Source of the DNA: CAWALV01 sp963782965
GTDB taxonomy: Bacteria; Actinomycetota; Actinomycetes; Acidothermales; Acidothermaceae
Length of the DNA stretch: 64,000 bases
Assembly (NCBI GenBank): GCA_963782965.1
Contig: CAWALV010000006.1
Span: 1,302,001 to 1,366,000 of the forward strand
Direction: 5' to 3'
Notes under the pieces: model-generated
Told to the model about the DNA's origin: nothing
The model's input: the letters and a program-made list of their open reading frames with translations, nothing else
Databases searched by the model: none
Shown: piece after piece, positions 7,820 through 14,921 of the stretch
Layout: every line of letters starts with the position of its first letter
How positions within the stretch are numbered: position 1 is the first letter of the stretch
Program-made: the position numbers and the translations under genes

Positions 7820-8374
7820 ATGGCGACCCTGACCCAGCGGCTTCCCGAGATAGCCGACCTCCTCGACACCCTGTCGGCTGCCGACCGGCAGGAGGTCGAG
7901 GATGCCTACCTGCGCCTGCTGGCGAGTGCGCCGCGCCGCCGCCCGCGCAGCCTGCACGCAGCCATCCGAAGTCATCCGCCCGAGGTCGCGGCCGGCGCGG
8001 TCGCCCGCGGGCTGGCGCGTGAGAAGGCGACCCGCGAGGCGATGGTGGCGGCGTCCTGGTCGACCGCCGAAGTTGCGCAGCTGCTCGGGGTGAGTCCCGC
8101 GGCCGTCACGAAGCGGCGCGCCAAGGGTGGGTTGGTCGCGTTCCGGCACAAGGAGGATTGGCGCTACCCGCAGTGGCAGTTTCGCGCCGGCCGGGTGCTG
8201 GACGCCGTCGTGTCTGTGTGGCAGATGCTGCCCGACCGGCACGATGTCGCGGGTCTCGTGCGGTGGTTCACCCTGCCATCGCGACAGCTCGGCGGCGCCA
8301 CGCCGCTCGAGGCGATCCGGCGCGGTGACGTCGAGGCCGCCATCGACGCCGCGACCTACGTCGGCAGCCGGTGA
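7820..8374 (+). CDS. Xre/MbcA/ParS-type antitoxin
   Basis: Antitoxin partner of the RES-domain protein encoded directly downstream. The 184 residues contain a helix-turn-helix at about residues 80-100 (WSTAEVAQLLGVSPAAVTKR) and a C-terminal region with ATPLEAIRRGDVEAAID. The latter resembles the toxin-binding DUF2384/ParS segment of the MbcA and Xre antitoxins. The family neutralises the toxin and represses its own promoter; the inverted repeat at 7781-7801 is a candidate site. ATG 7820 is fixed by the -10 spacing. The stop overlaps the toxin start (GTGA), as is usual for such pairs. It reads on the same strand as hisF and hisI. Confidence 0.8.
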   Translation: MATLTQRLPEIADLLDTLSAADRQEVEDAYLRLLASAPRRRPRSLHAAIRSHPPEVAAGAVARGLAREKATREAMVAASWSTAEVAQLLGVSPAAVTKRRAKGGLVAFRHKEDWRYPQWQFRAGRVLDAVVSVWQMLPDRHDVAGLVRWFTLPSRQLGGATPLEAIRRGDVEAAIDAATYVGSR

Positions 8375-8982
8375 CTGCGGGCAGTCGACCGTTTCCGGGG
8401 CGGCCGAAGCATTTCCGGCTGCCCGGCGGCACGCCACTGATCCGCATCTACGACTCTCACTTCTACCGCGACGGCGCGTCCTTGCGTTATCTCGGCCCGC
8501 ACCCGCGCGGTCGCTGGGACCATCACCTGCCCGATGCAGATACCGGCGCACCGGTGGCCAACAGCTCACGCGGAGTCCTGTATGCGACCACGACCGTGCG
8601 CTGCGCCGTCGCGGAGGTCTTCGGCGACGACCGCCGGGTATCGCCGTCGCCGACCCAGCGGCTCGCCGTCGTTGCGGCCGTTCGGCCGCTGCGCCTCGCC
8701 GATACCCGCGGGCTCGCCGCCGTCCCGCTCGGGGTGCCGGCCGGCGCGTTGCGCACCCGCGACCGCGAGCTCACCCAGCGCATCGCGCGCGATCTGTACG
8801 AACTGACGGACGCCGATGGGCTGGTGTACGAGGGGTGGCAGACCGGCGAGACCTGTCTTTGCCTGTGGGAACGAGCAGAGCCCGACCTCGAGTTGTTGGA
8901 CGATCGCGGCCTGATCGACGACCCCGACGTTTCGCTCGAACTCGCCGTCCTGGCTGATGAGCTGCTCTTCGACCGACCCTGA
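8371..8982 (+). CDS. RES-domain toxin (NAD+ degrading family)
   Basis: RES-family protein of 203 residues. Characterised members such as MbcT deplete NAD+ by phosphorolysis or hydrolysis. The name-giving residues are recognisable: the Arg in LIRIYDSHFY (about 25), the Tyr in GVLYATTTVRCA (about 71) and the Glu in VAEVFGD (about 82). A later WQTGETCLCLWER segment also fits the family C-terminus. Its GTG start overlaps the antitoxin stop, which gives the antitoxin-first order. The length is somewhat greater than the typical 150-190 residues. The enzymatic outcome for this protein is inferred from the family. Confidence 0.82.
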   Translation: MTAGSRPFPGRPKHFRLPGGTPLIRIYDSHFYRDGASLRYLGPHPRGRWDHHLPDADTGAPVANSSRGVLYATTTVRCAVAEVFGDDRRVSPSPTQRLAVVAAVRPLRLADTRGLAAVPLGVPAGALRTRDRELTQRIARDLYELTDADGLVYEGWQTGETCLCLWERAEPDLELLDDRGLIDDPDVSLELAVLADELLFDRP

Positions 8983-8985
8983 CGG

Positions 8986-9135
8986 CTAACGCGTCTCGGT
9001 GCGGCGCAACACGGAACCATCGGGCAGAATCGACAGTTCGCGATTGAGCCGGCGCAGCATCACTTGGCGACGCACCCGCCGACGAATCTCGCGTCGTGAG
9101 GTGCGGGGGAGAGGTACGGCTGACGCTTGGTGCAT
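8986..9135 (-). CDS. Possible 49-residue Arg-rich small protein
   Basis: Weakly supported. In the 224-base gap between the RES toxin and hisI, the minus strand is open from ATG (9135-9133) to TAG (8988-8986). It reads MHQASAVPLPRTSRREIR, then an RRRVRRQVMLRRLNREL helix-like stretch, and ends PDGSVLRRTETR. The second half looks like real protein, but there is no clear ribosome-binding site. It is convergent with the toxin gene. It could be a small basic protein, a remnant of a longer gene, or chance. Confidence 0.25.
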   Translation of the reverse strand: MHQASAVPLPRTSRREIRRRVRRQVMLRRLNRELSILPDGSVLRRTETR

Positions 9136-9193
9136 GCAAGCTCACCGCCTGTGTGGTCGGGGGATCTCGCGCGACGCCGATGTCGCGGCCCGG

Positions 9194-9199
9194 CACAAT
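9194..9199 (+). promoter_or_regulatory. Leaderless-type -10 element for hisI
   Basis: CACAAT stands seven bases before ATG 9207. The first base departs from the TANNNT pattern. If functional, it separates hisI-trpE transcription from the toxin-antitoxin pair. Confidence 0.4.
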
Positions 9200-9206
9200 G
9201 GGTCAC

Positions 9207-9596
9207 ATGTGCCCCGACGCAGCTCGCCCAAACACCGGCCACGACCTCGACGCGGCCGTCGCCGCCCGGCTCAAGCGCGACGAGCACGGGTTGTTCCCGG
9301 CCGTCGCACAGCAGTACGACACCGGTGAGGTGCTCATGGTGGGTTGGATGGACGACGAAGCGCTGCACCGCACACTCACGACCGGCCGGTGCACCTATTT
9401 CAGCCGCAGCCGCCAGGAGTACTGGGTCAAAGGCGAGACCTCCGGGCACCAGCAATGGGTCAAGTCCGTGGCGCTCGACTGTGACGGCGACACCGTGCTC
9501 GTCAAGGTCGACCAGGTCGGTGCGGCCTGCCACACCGGCGACCGCACTTGCTTCGACGCCGACGTCCTCGACGCCGCCGTCGGCAGCGCGCCGTGA
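9207..9596 (+). CDS. hisI: Phosphoribosyl-AMP cyclohydrolase
   Basis: Zn/Mg-dependent hydrolase that opens the adenine ring of PR-AMP (third step of histidine synthesis). The 129 residues match a stand-alone HisI without a HisE domain. Conserved segments are EVLMVGWMDDEAL, TYFSRSRQEYWVKGETSGH, the Asp-rich metal site LDCDGDTVLVKVDQ, and the zinc cysteines in ACHTGDRTCF. ATG 9207 is preferred to the in-frame ATG 9198 and longer upstream frames because the protein homology begins near here and the -10-like CACAAT fits. The stop overlaps the trpE start (GTGA), which links His and Trp synthesis in one transcript. Confidence 0.93.
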   Translation: MCPDAARPNTGHDLDAAVAARLKRDEHGLFPAVAQQYDTGEVLMVGWMDDEALHRTLTTGRCTYFSRSRQEYWVKGETSGHQQWVKSVALDCDGDTVLVKVDQVGAACHTGDRTCFDADVLDAAVGSAP

Positions 9597-11032
9597 CCGC
9601 GCGCGTCTCCCCGGTCAACCGGCTGACCCGGCGGTTGCTCGCCGACGGTGAGACCGCGGTCGGTCTCTATCGCAAACTCGCGCACGACCGCCCGGGCACG
9701 TTCCTCCTCGAGTCGGCCGAGAACGGCCGGTCGTGGTCGCGGTACTCCTTCGTCGGGGTCCGGACAGCCGCCACCTTGACCGAACGCGACGGCCGTGCGC
9801 GCTGGGTCGGCACCCCGCCGCCCGGTGTCCCCACCGAGGGCGAACCGCTGCAGGTACTCGCCGCGACGGTGGCGGCCCTCCGCGGTCCGCGCGACCCGGC
9901 CCTTCCACCGCTCACCGGCGGCATGGTCGGCTTCGTCGCCTACGACGCGGTGCGCCGGCTCGAACGCCTACCCGACGACACCGTCGACGACCTGCATCTT
10001 CCCGAGATGGTGATGTTCCTGGTGACCGACCTCGCGGTGCTCGACCACCACGACGGCTCGGTGTTGCTCATCGCCAACGTGCTGCCCGGCGACACGGTCG
10101 AGCACGCGGAGCGCCGACTCGACGAGATGACCGCGGCGCTGCAGAGTTCGGCGCCGTCGACCGTCGCGGTCATCGAGAACGTGCCGACCCCGCCGCCCGT
10201 GCGCCGAACCAGCAGCGCGCAGTACATGGCATGGGTCGAGCGTGCCCGCGAATACATCAGGGCAGGCGACATCTTCCAGGTAGTGCCCAGCCAGCGGTTC
10301 GAGACCGCCACCACGGTGAGCGCGCTCGACATCTACCGGGTGTTGCGCACCCGAAATCCCAGCCCCTACCTGTACCTGCTGCGCTTCGACGGCTTCGACG
10401 TCGTCGGCTCGAGCCCGGAAGCGCACGTCACCGTGCACGAGGGGCGGGCGCTCATGCACCCGATCGCCGGCAGCCGGCCGCGTGGCGCGACACCGGAAGA
10501 AGACGCCGCACTGGCGACCGAGATGCTGGCCGACCCGAAGGAACGTGCCGAGCACGTCATGCTGGTCGACCTTGCGCGCAACGACCTCGGTCGCGTTTGC
10601 GTGCCGGGCACGGTCGAGGTCATCGACTTCATGTCGGTCGAGCGGTACAGCCACATCATGCACATCGTCTCCACCGTCGTCGGGCAGGTCGATCCCGGCC
10701 ACGACGCGCTCGATGTGCTTGCGGCCACGTTCCCGGCGGGAACGCTGTCCGGTGCCCCGAAGGTCCGGGCGATGGAGATCATCGAGGAGTTCGAGCCGAC
10801 CCGTCGCGGGCTCTACGGCGGGGTGGTCGGCTACGTCGACTTCGCCGGCGATCTCGACACCGCCATCGCGATACGCACGGCAGTCGTCCGCGACGGCACC
10901 GTCTACGTGCAGGCGGGCGCGGGCCTGGTTGCTGACTCCGACCCCGCGAAGGAAGACGCAGAATGCCAGCACAAGGCGAACACCGTGCTCTCCGCGGTCG
11001 CGCTCGCCCAAGCCATGCGGGCACCGCGATAG
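9593..11032 (+). CDS. trpE: Anthranilate synthase component I
   Basis: Chorismate-utilising enzyme that makes anthranilate with ammonia or a TrpG partner (no trpG in the window). The 479 residues are typical. The N-terminal LLESAENGRSWSRYSFVG contains the LLES motif that binds the feedback inhibitor tryptophan. The C-terminal chorismate-binding domain shows IAGSRPRGATPEEDAALATE, LVDLARNDLGRVC and the closing GAGLVADSDPAKEDAEC. The GTG start at 9593 overlaps the hisI stop. The last 70 bases overlap the next gene in another frame. Feedback control by tryptophan is expected from the LLES motif. Confidence 0.95.
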   Translation: MTARVSPVNRLTRRLLADGETAVGLYRKLAHDRPGTFLLESAENGRSWSRYSFVGVRTAATLTERDGRARWVGTPPPGVPTEGEPLQVLAATVAALRGPRDPALPPLTGGMVGFVAYDAVRRLERLPDDTVDDLHLPEMVMFLVTDLAVLDHHDGSVLLIANVLPGDTVEHAERRLDEMTAALQSSAPSTVAVIENVPTPPPVRRTSSAQYMAWVERAREYIRAGDIFQVVPSQRFETATTVSALDIYRVLRTRNPSPYLYLLRFDGFDVVGSSPEAHVTVHEGRALMHPIAGSRPRGATPEEDAALATEMLADPKERAEHVMLVDLARNDLGRVCVPGTVEVIDFMSVERYSHIMHIVSTVVGQVDPGHDALDVLAATFPAGTLSGAPKVRAMEIIEEFEPTRRGLYGGVVGYVDFAGDLDTAIAIRTAVVRDGTVYVQAGAGLVADSDPAKEDAECQHKANTVLSAVALAQAMRAPR

Positions 11033-11640
11033 CCGAAACCGGGCGAGCGAGGCGCGAGCTGACGCTGGCCGCCGTGACATGTGTGGTCTCGGCGACGCTC
11101 GTCCTGGTGTCCGCCGGCCGGGTCTGGCTCCGGTTCCTCTCCTCCGACGCCCTCGGCTCGAGCGTGCGTGGCGACGCGAACGGTCACCAGGTGGCTGCGG
11201 TTGCCGTTGCGCTCGGGATCGTCGTGCTCGCCGGCCCGGTCGCCTTACCGGCGACTCGCGGCGGCGGGCGGCTCGGCGTCGCGCTGCTGCTCGCGCTGGC
11301 CGGCGCCGGCATCGTGGCCGACGTCGCCTCGGTGCTGGCGTCGCCGACCTCGGCAGTCGGCCAGCGGGCGGCCGCCGCCTCTCGGTCGGCACACCCTCAC
11401 GTGACCCAGTTGCAGGTCACGGCATGGCCCTACGTCTGCCTTGCCGGCGGGGTGGTCGCGCTCGCGGTGGGTGCGTTCGTCTTCGTTCGCGGCCGCCGCT
11501 GGCCCGCCATGGGTCGCCGTTACGACCCGGTCACCGCCGGGGGTCGGCCGGCCGCTGCCGATCGTCGTCCTGCTGCGCCGGCCGACGACGGTTCGTCGAT
11601 GTGGGACAGCCTCGACCGCGGCGAGGACCCGACCGCCTGA
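10963..11640 (+). CDS. Trp-operon-associated membrane protein (TIGR02234 type)
   Basis: Integral membrane protein of the actinobacterial family found next to trpE/trpC (the Rv1610 type). Function is unknown. The 225 residues contain four hydrophobic segments, at about 33-55, 75-95, 105-125 and 150-172. An Arg-rich WLRF stretch follows the first, and a charged cytoplasmic tail follows the last. ATG 10963 overlaps the end of trpE by 70 bases but has an excellent AAGGAAG site seven bases upstream. No later ATG or GTG precedes the first membrane segment, so the overlap appears genuine. The position in the operon suggests a link to tryptophan or aromatic metabolism. Confidence 0.8.
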   Translation: MPAQGEHRALRGRARPSHAGTAIAETGRARRELTLAAVTCVVSATLVLVSAGRVWLRFLSSDALGSSVRGDANGHQVAAVAVALGIVVLAGPVALPATRGGGRLGVALLLALAGAGIVADVASVLASPTSAVGQRAAAASRSAHPHVTQLQVTAWPYVCLAGGVVALAVGAFVFVRGRRWPAMGRRYDPVTAGGRPAAADRRPAAPADDGSSMWDSLDRGEDPTA

Positions 11641-11696
11641 CGCGCCGAACCACCCCCACCGCGAACGGCGAGCCGCGGATGTCCTCGTCTCAGCCG

Positions 11697-11712
11697 TTGT
11701 ATGCGGATACAA
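11697..11712. promoter_or_regulatory. Palindromic operator site 1 (TTGTAT-N4-ATACAA)
   Basis: TTGTATGCGGATACAA has perfect 6-bp arms around GCGG. It is the first of two sites whose starts are 20 bp apart, so both would lie on the same helix face. It lies 57 bases after the Trp membrane-protein stop and about 180 before the response-regulator gene. Confidence 0.6.
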
Positions 11713-11716
11713 AGTC

Positions 11717-11732
11717 TTGTACTGCAGTACAA
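11717..11732. promoter_or_regulatory. Palindromic operator site 2 (TTGTAC-N4-GTACAA)
   Basis: TTGTACTGCAGTACAA is a perfect 16-bp palindrome that shares the TTGTAY...RTACAA arms with site 1, four bases upstream. Two such sites in tandem suggest cooperative binding of a dimeric repressor or activator of unknown identity. Confidence 0.65.
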
Positions 11733-11798
11733 CGAGCCCGCGAGGAGGCCGACCCGGCGCAGGCTTTCTCAACCGCGGGCGCCGATTGGCCGATCGTC

Positions 11799-11817
11799 CG
11801 AACATTCCTCGAACATT
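11799..11817 (+). promoter_or_regulatory. Direct repeat CGAACATT x2, 11-bp period
   Basis: CGAACATT occurs at 11799-11806 and again at 11810-11817, exactly 11 bp apart. OmpR/PhoB-family winged-helix regulators bind direct repeats with this period. The gene just downstream encodes such a regulator, so autoregulation is plausible. Confidence 0.45.
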
Positions 11818-11891
11818 GCGCTGACGATTGGTTGGCGCTGACCACCGACCGTGGCGGGGGCAGGCGCGTGACAATCGAAGAGGAGGAGCCG

Positions 11892-12602
11892 ATGGCAGTG
11901 CCGGCCGCGGAGAGCCGCGGGCTCGTGCTGGTGATCGAGGACGAACGGGCCATCGCCGACCTCGAGCGCTTGTACCTGACCCGCGAGGGATTCGGCGTGC
12001 ACGTGGAATCCGACGGTCGCGCGGGGCTCGCCGCGGCGCGCAATCTGCATCCGGTGGCGATCGTGCTCGACGTCGGCATCCCCACCATCGACGGCACCGA
12101 GGTGTGCCGCATGTTGCGTGCCGACGGCGATTGGACGCCGATCCTCTTCGTGACCGCGCGGGACGACGAGATCGACCGCGTTCTCGGCCTCGAGATGGGC
12201 GCTGACGACTATCTGACGAAACCGTTCAGTCCGCGAGAACTCGTCGCAAGGGTCAAGACCGTCTTGCGACGCGGCGCGGCGCATGGCACCGACGAACAAT
12301 TGCTGGTGCTCGGTGACGTCGTGGTCGACCCGGCGCGTCGCAAGGTGAGTGCGGCCGGGCAGCCGGTCGAGCTGACGGCGACCGAGTTCGACCTGCTCGC
12401 CTTCTTGTGCCGCCGGCCCGGGCGGGTGTTCCCACGGGAGCAGCTGCTCTCAGAAGTCTGGGGTTATGCCTCCGCCGCCGGCACCCGTACGGTCGACGTG
12501 CACGTGGCTCAGGTGCGGGCCAAGCTCGGAGCCGCGAGCCCGATCCGCACCGTGCGCGGCGTCGGCTACAGCGCCGACGTCCCCGCCCAAAGCGCGAGAT
12601 GA
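11892..12602 (+). CDS. OmpR/PhoB-family response regulator
   Basis: DNA-binding response regulator of 236 residues. The receiver domain (about 9-125) has the acidic pair E16/D17, the phosphoacceptor D60 in VAIVLDVGIP, T88 and K110 (LTKPFSPREL). The C-terminal winged helix (about 135-230) contains ELTATEFDLLAFLCRRPGRV and RTVDVHVAQVRAKLG, ending in TVRGVGY. The start ATG 11892 has AGGAGGAG immediately upstream. The stop overlaps the histidine kinase ATG (ATGA). The signal and targets are unknown. The pair is inserted between the trpE and trpC parts of the tryptophan cluster and has its own likely operators upstream. Confidence 0.92.
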   Translation: MAVPAAESRGLVLVIEDERAIADLERLYLTREGFGVHVESDGRAGLAAARNLHPVAIVLDVGIPTIDGTEVCRMLRADGDWTPILFVTARDDEIDRVLGLEMGADDYLTKPFSPRELVARVKTVLRRGAAHGTDEQLLVLGDVVVDPARRKVSAAGQPVELTATEFDLLAFLCRRPGRVFPREQLLSEVWGYASAAGTRTVDVHVAQVRAKLGAASPIRTVRGVGYSADVPAQSAR

Positions 12603-13984
12603 ACCGACCCCGCTGGAGCCTTTCCGGCCGGATCATGGCTGTCACGATGCTGTCGGCGGGTGTCGCGGTTCTGGTCGCAGCTGTCGTTTCCCTCGGGTTG
12701 TTCCACTTGTCTGCTCAGCAGCAAGGGCGCCAGGCGCTGCAGAGCAAGGCAAATCTCGTGGCGAACGCGATGACCGTCTCGGCCAACGGAAAGATGCGGG
12801 TGCCCCCGACGCTCGCAACGACGCTGGCCAGGGCACGCATCGAGGTGCTCGTCGTGCAGCCCGACGGCGCCATCACCGGCCCGGAAGGCCGGGTGGCGGC
12901 GACGACAACTCTGCGGGGCGCCAACGTCGCCACCGTGCTCTCCGGCCGGGCTGTTTCCACGACGCAGGTTCTCGGGGGCGCACGAACCTACGTCGAGGCG
13001 CAGCCCGTGGCGTCCGGCGGTGCAGTCGTGCTCCTCCAGCGGGTCGCAGCGGCCCGGGCCAGCGAGGGGCCGACGCGGCTGCGCATAGGGACCTCCCTCG
13101 CGATCGGCTTGGCAGTCGCCGCGGTGTTCGGCATGCTGCTCGCCCGCCGGCTGGGGCGCCCGCTACAGCGTGCGGCCGCAGCCGCACATCGGCTCTCGAC
13201 CGGTGCCCGCGACGTCAGGCTCGACCCGGTCGGGCCGGCGGAGGTCGCAGAGGTCGCCGATGCCTTGAATGCGCTGAGTGCGGCGCTCGCGACGAGCGAA
13301 GGCCGGCAGCGGGAGTTCCTGTTGTCGGTGTCGCACGAGCTACGCACGCCGTTGACCGCGGTCAAGGGGTACGCGGAAGCGTTCGCCGACGGCGTGGTGC
13401 CCGCCGATGCCGTTGCGGTGACCGGCCAAGTCGTGCTCGCCGAAGCCACTCGGCTCGAGCGTCTGGTATCGGATCTCCTCGACCTCGCGCGGTTGGGTGC
13501 GCAGGACTTTCGCATCGACGTCCAGCCGGTCGACGTCGCAGAACTGCTGCGGGATGCCGCGAAGGTGTGGGCGGATCGCTGTGATCGTGAGGGCGTCACC
13601 TTCGCGGCGGACATCCCCGGCGGTGCACTCGTCGTGAATACCGATCCCACCCGGTTGCGCCAGATCGTCGACGGGCTGGCGGAGAACGCGCTCCGCGTGA
13701 CGCCGGCCGGGCGGCCCATCGTCTTCGCGCTCGTTGCGTCGTCGGCCGAGAGCGAAGTCGTGTTCCAGGTGCGCGACGGCGGCCCGGGCCTCACGGACGA
13801 CGACTGCCGCGTGGCGTTCGAACGATCGGCGCTCTACGACCGGTATCGCGGCGTGCGTCGGGTCGGGACGGGGGTGGGGCTCGCTCTGGTGGCGGGCCTT
13901 GCCCACCGGCTGGGTGGCCGCGCTACTGCCGGGCGCGCTCCCGAGGGCGGCGCGTGCTTCGCAATTCACCTACCTGGGCGATGA
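12599..13984 (+). CDS. Sensor histidine kinase
   Basis: Membrane kinase of 461 residues that pairs with the upstream regulator. Transmembrane helix 1 lies at about 11-36 and helix 2 at about 163-183, enclosing an extracytoplasmic domain of about 125 residues with no recognisable ligand fold. A HAMP linker follows (about 184-236). The HisKA H-box is SVSHELRTPLTAVKGYAE with H246. The ATPase domain has the N-box around N363 (LAENALR), G1 DGGPGL (393-398) and G2 GTGVGL (423-428). All residues needed for catalysis seem present. ATG overlaps the regulator stop. Confidence 0.92.
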   Translation: MNRPRWSLSGRIMAVTMLSAGVAVLVAAVVSLGLFHLSAQQQGRQALQSKANLVANAMTVSANGKMRVPPTLATTLARARIEVLVVQPDGAITGPEGRVAATTTLRGANVATVLSGRAVSTTQVLGGARTYVEAQPVASGGAVVLLQRVAAARASEGPTRLRIGTSLAIGLAVAAVFGMLLARRLGRPLQRAAAAAHRLSTGARDVRLDPVGPAEVAEVADALNALSAALATSEGRQREFLLSVSHELRTPLTAVKGYAEAFADGVVPADAVAVTGQVVLAEATRLERLVSDLLDLARLGAQDFRIDVQPVDVAELLRDAAKVWADRCDREGVTFAADIPGGALVVNTDPTRLRQIVDGLAENALRVTPAGRPIVFALVASSAESEVVFQVRDGGPGLTDDDCRVAFERSALYDRYRGVRRVGTGVGLALVAGLAHRLGGRATAGRAPEGGACFAIHLPGR

Positions 13985-14092
13985 GCGAGAGCGGTTCGCG
14001 GCGAGGGACCCGCCCGACCGGCCGATGTATAACGACCGCTACCCTGAGCGGGTTCCACAAGCTTTCGGCCGCCACACGGAGGGGACCACCAC

Positions 14093-14902
14093 GTGAGCGT
14101 GCTCGACGAGATCTTGGCCGGTGTCCGGGCCGATGTCGAAACGCGTCAACGCGCCTTCCCCCTCGAGGAACTCAAGGCGAAGGCTGCCAAACGCGCCCAC
14201 CCCCTGGACGGCGTCGCTGCTCTCAAGCGCGACGCCGTTACCGTTGTCGCAGAAGTCAAGAGGTCGAGCCCCTCCAGGGGTGACCTCGCCGCGATCACCG
14301 ACCCGGCCGCGCTGGCCCGCGATTACGAAGCCGGTGGGGCTGCGGTCATCAGCGTCTTGACCGAGGAACGTCGGTTCAACGGTTCGCTGGCCGACCTGGA
14401 AGTCATCCGGCGAGTCGTGGAAATCCCCTTACTGCGTAAGGATTTCATCTTCTGCTCCTACCAGTTGTGGGAAGCCCTTGCGTACGGCGCCGACCTGGTG
14501 TTGCTCATCGTTGCCGCACTCGACCACAGCGCTCTCGTTTCACTCGTCGAACGCGCCGAGTCACTCGGCCTCACGCCGCTCGTCGAGGTGCACGACGAAG
14601 AGGAGGTCGACCGCGCGGTCGACGCCGGTGCTCGGGTGATCGGCATCAACGCCCGCAACCTGCGCACCTTCGAAGTCGATCGTGCGCTGTTCGCCCGGCT
14701 CGCTCCGCGGATCCCCGGTGGGATCGTCAAGGTCGCCGAGTCAGGTGTCCGCGGCCCGCACGACCTGCTCGCCTACGCGTCGGCCGGCGCCGACGCGGTT
14801 CTCGTCGGCGAAGGCTTGGTCACCGACAAGGACCCTCGCCAGGCGGTCGCCGAACTCGTCACCGCCGGGGCGCATCCCGCGCTCCGGCACGGCCGTTCTT
14901 GA
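14093..14902 (+). CDS. trpC: Indole-3-glycerol phosphate synthase
   Basis: TIM-barrel enzyme that converts CdRP, the product of PriA/TrpF, to indole-3-glycerol phosphate. The 269 residues fit a monofunctional TrpC. Signatures are VAEVKRSSPSRGDL (catalytic Lys), LRKDFIFCSYQLWEA, INARNLRTFEVD and VKVAESGVRG. The GTG start at 14093 has GGAGGGG eight bases upstream. The 108-base gap after the kinase contains -10-like TATAAC (14028-14033) and TACCCT (14040-14045), so trpC probably begins a new transcript of trpCBA-lgt. No run of Trp codons that would mark a leader peptide is evident in the gap. Confidence 0.96.
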   Translation: MSVLDEILAGVRADVETRQRAFPLEELKAKAAKRAHPLDGVAALKRDAVTVVAEVKRSSPSRGDLAAITDPAALARDYEAGGAAVISVLTEERRFNGSLADLEVIRRVVEIPLLRKDFIFCSYQLWEALAYGADLVLLIVAALDHSALVSLVERAESLGLTPLVEVHDEEEVDRAVDAGARVIGINARNLRTFEVDRALFARLAPRIPGGIVKVAESGVRGPHDLLAYASAGADAVLVGEGLVTDKDPRQAVAELVTAGAHPALRHGRS

Positions 14903-14921
14903 GCCGACGAGGGTCTTGCGC

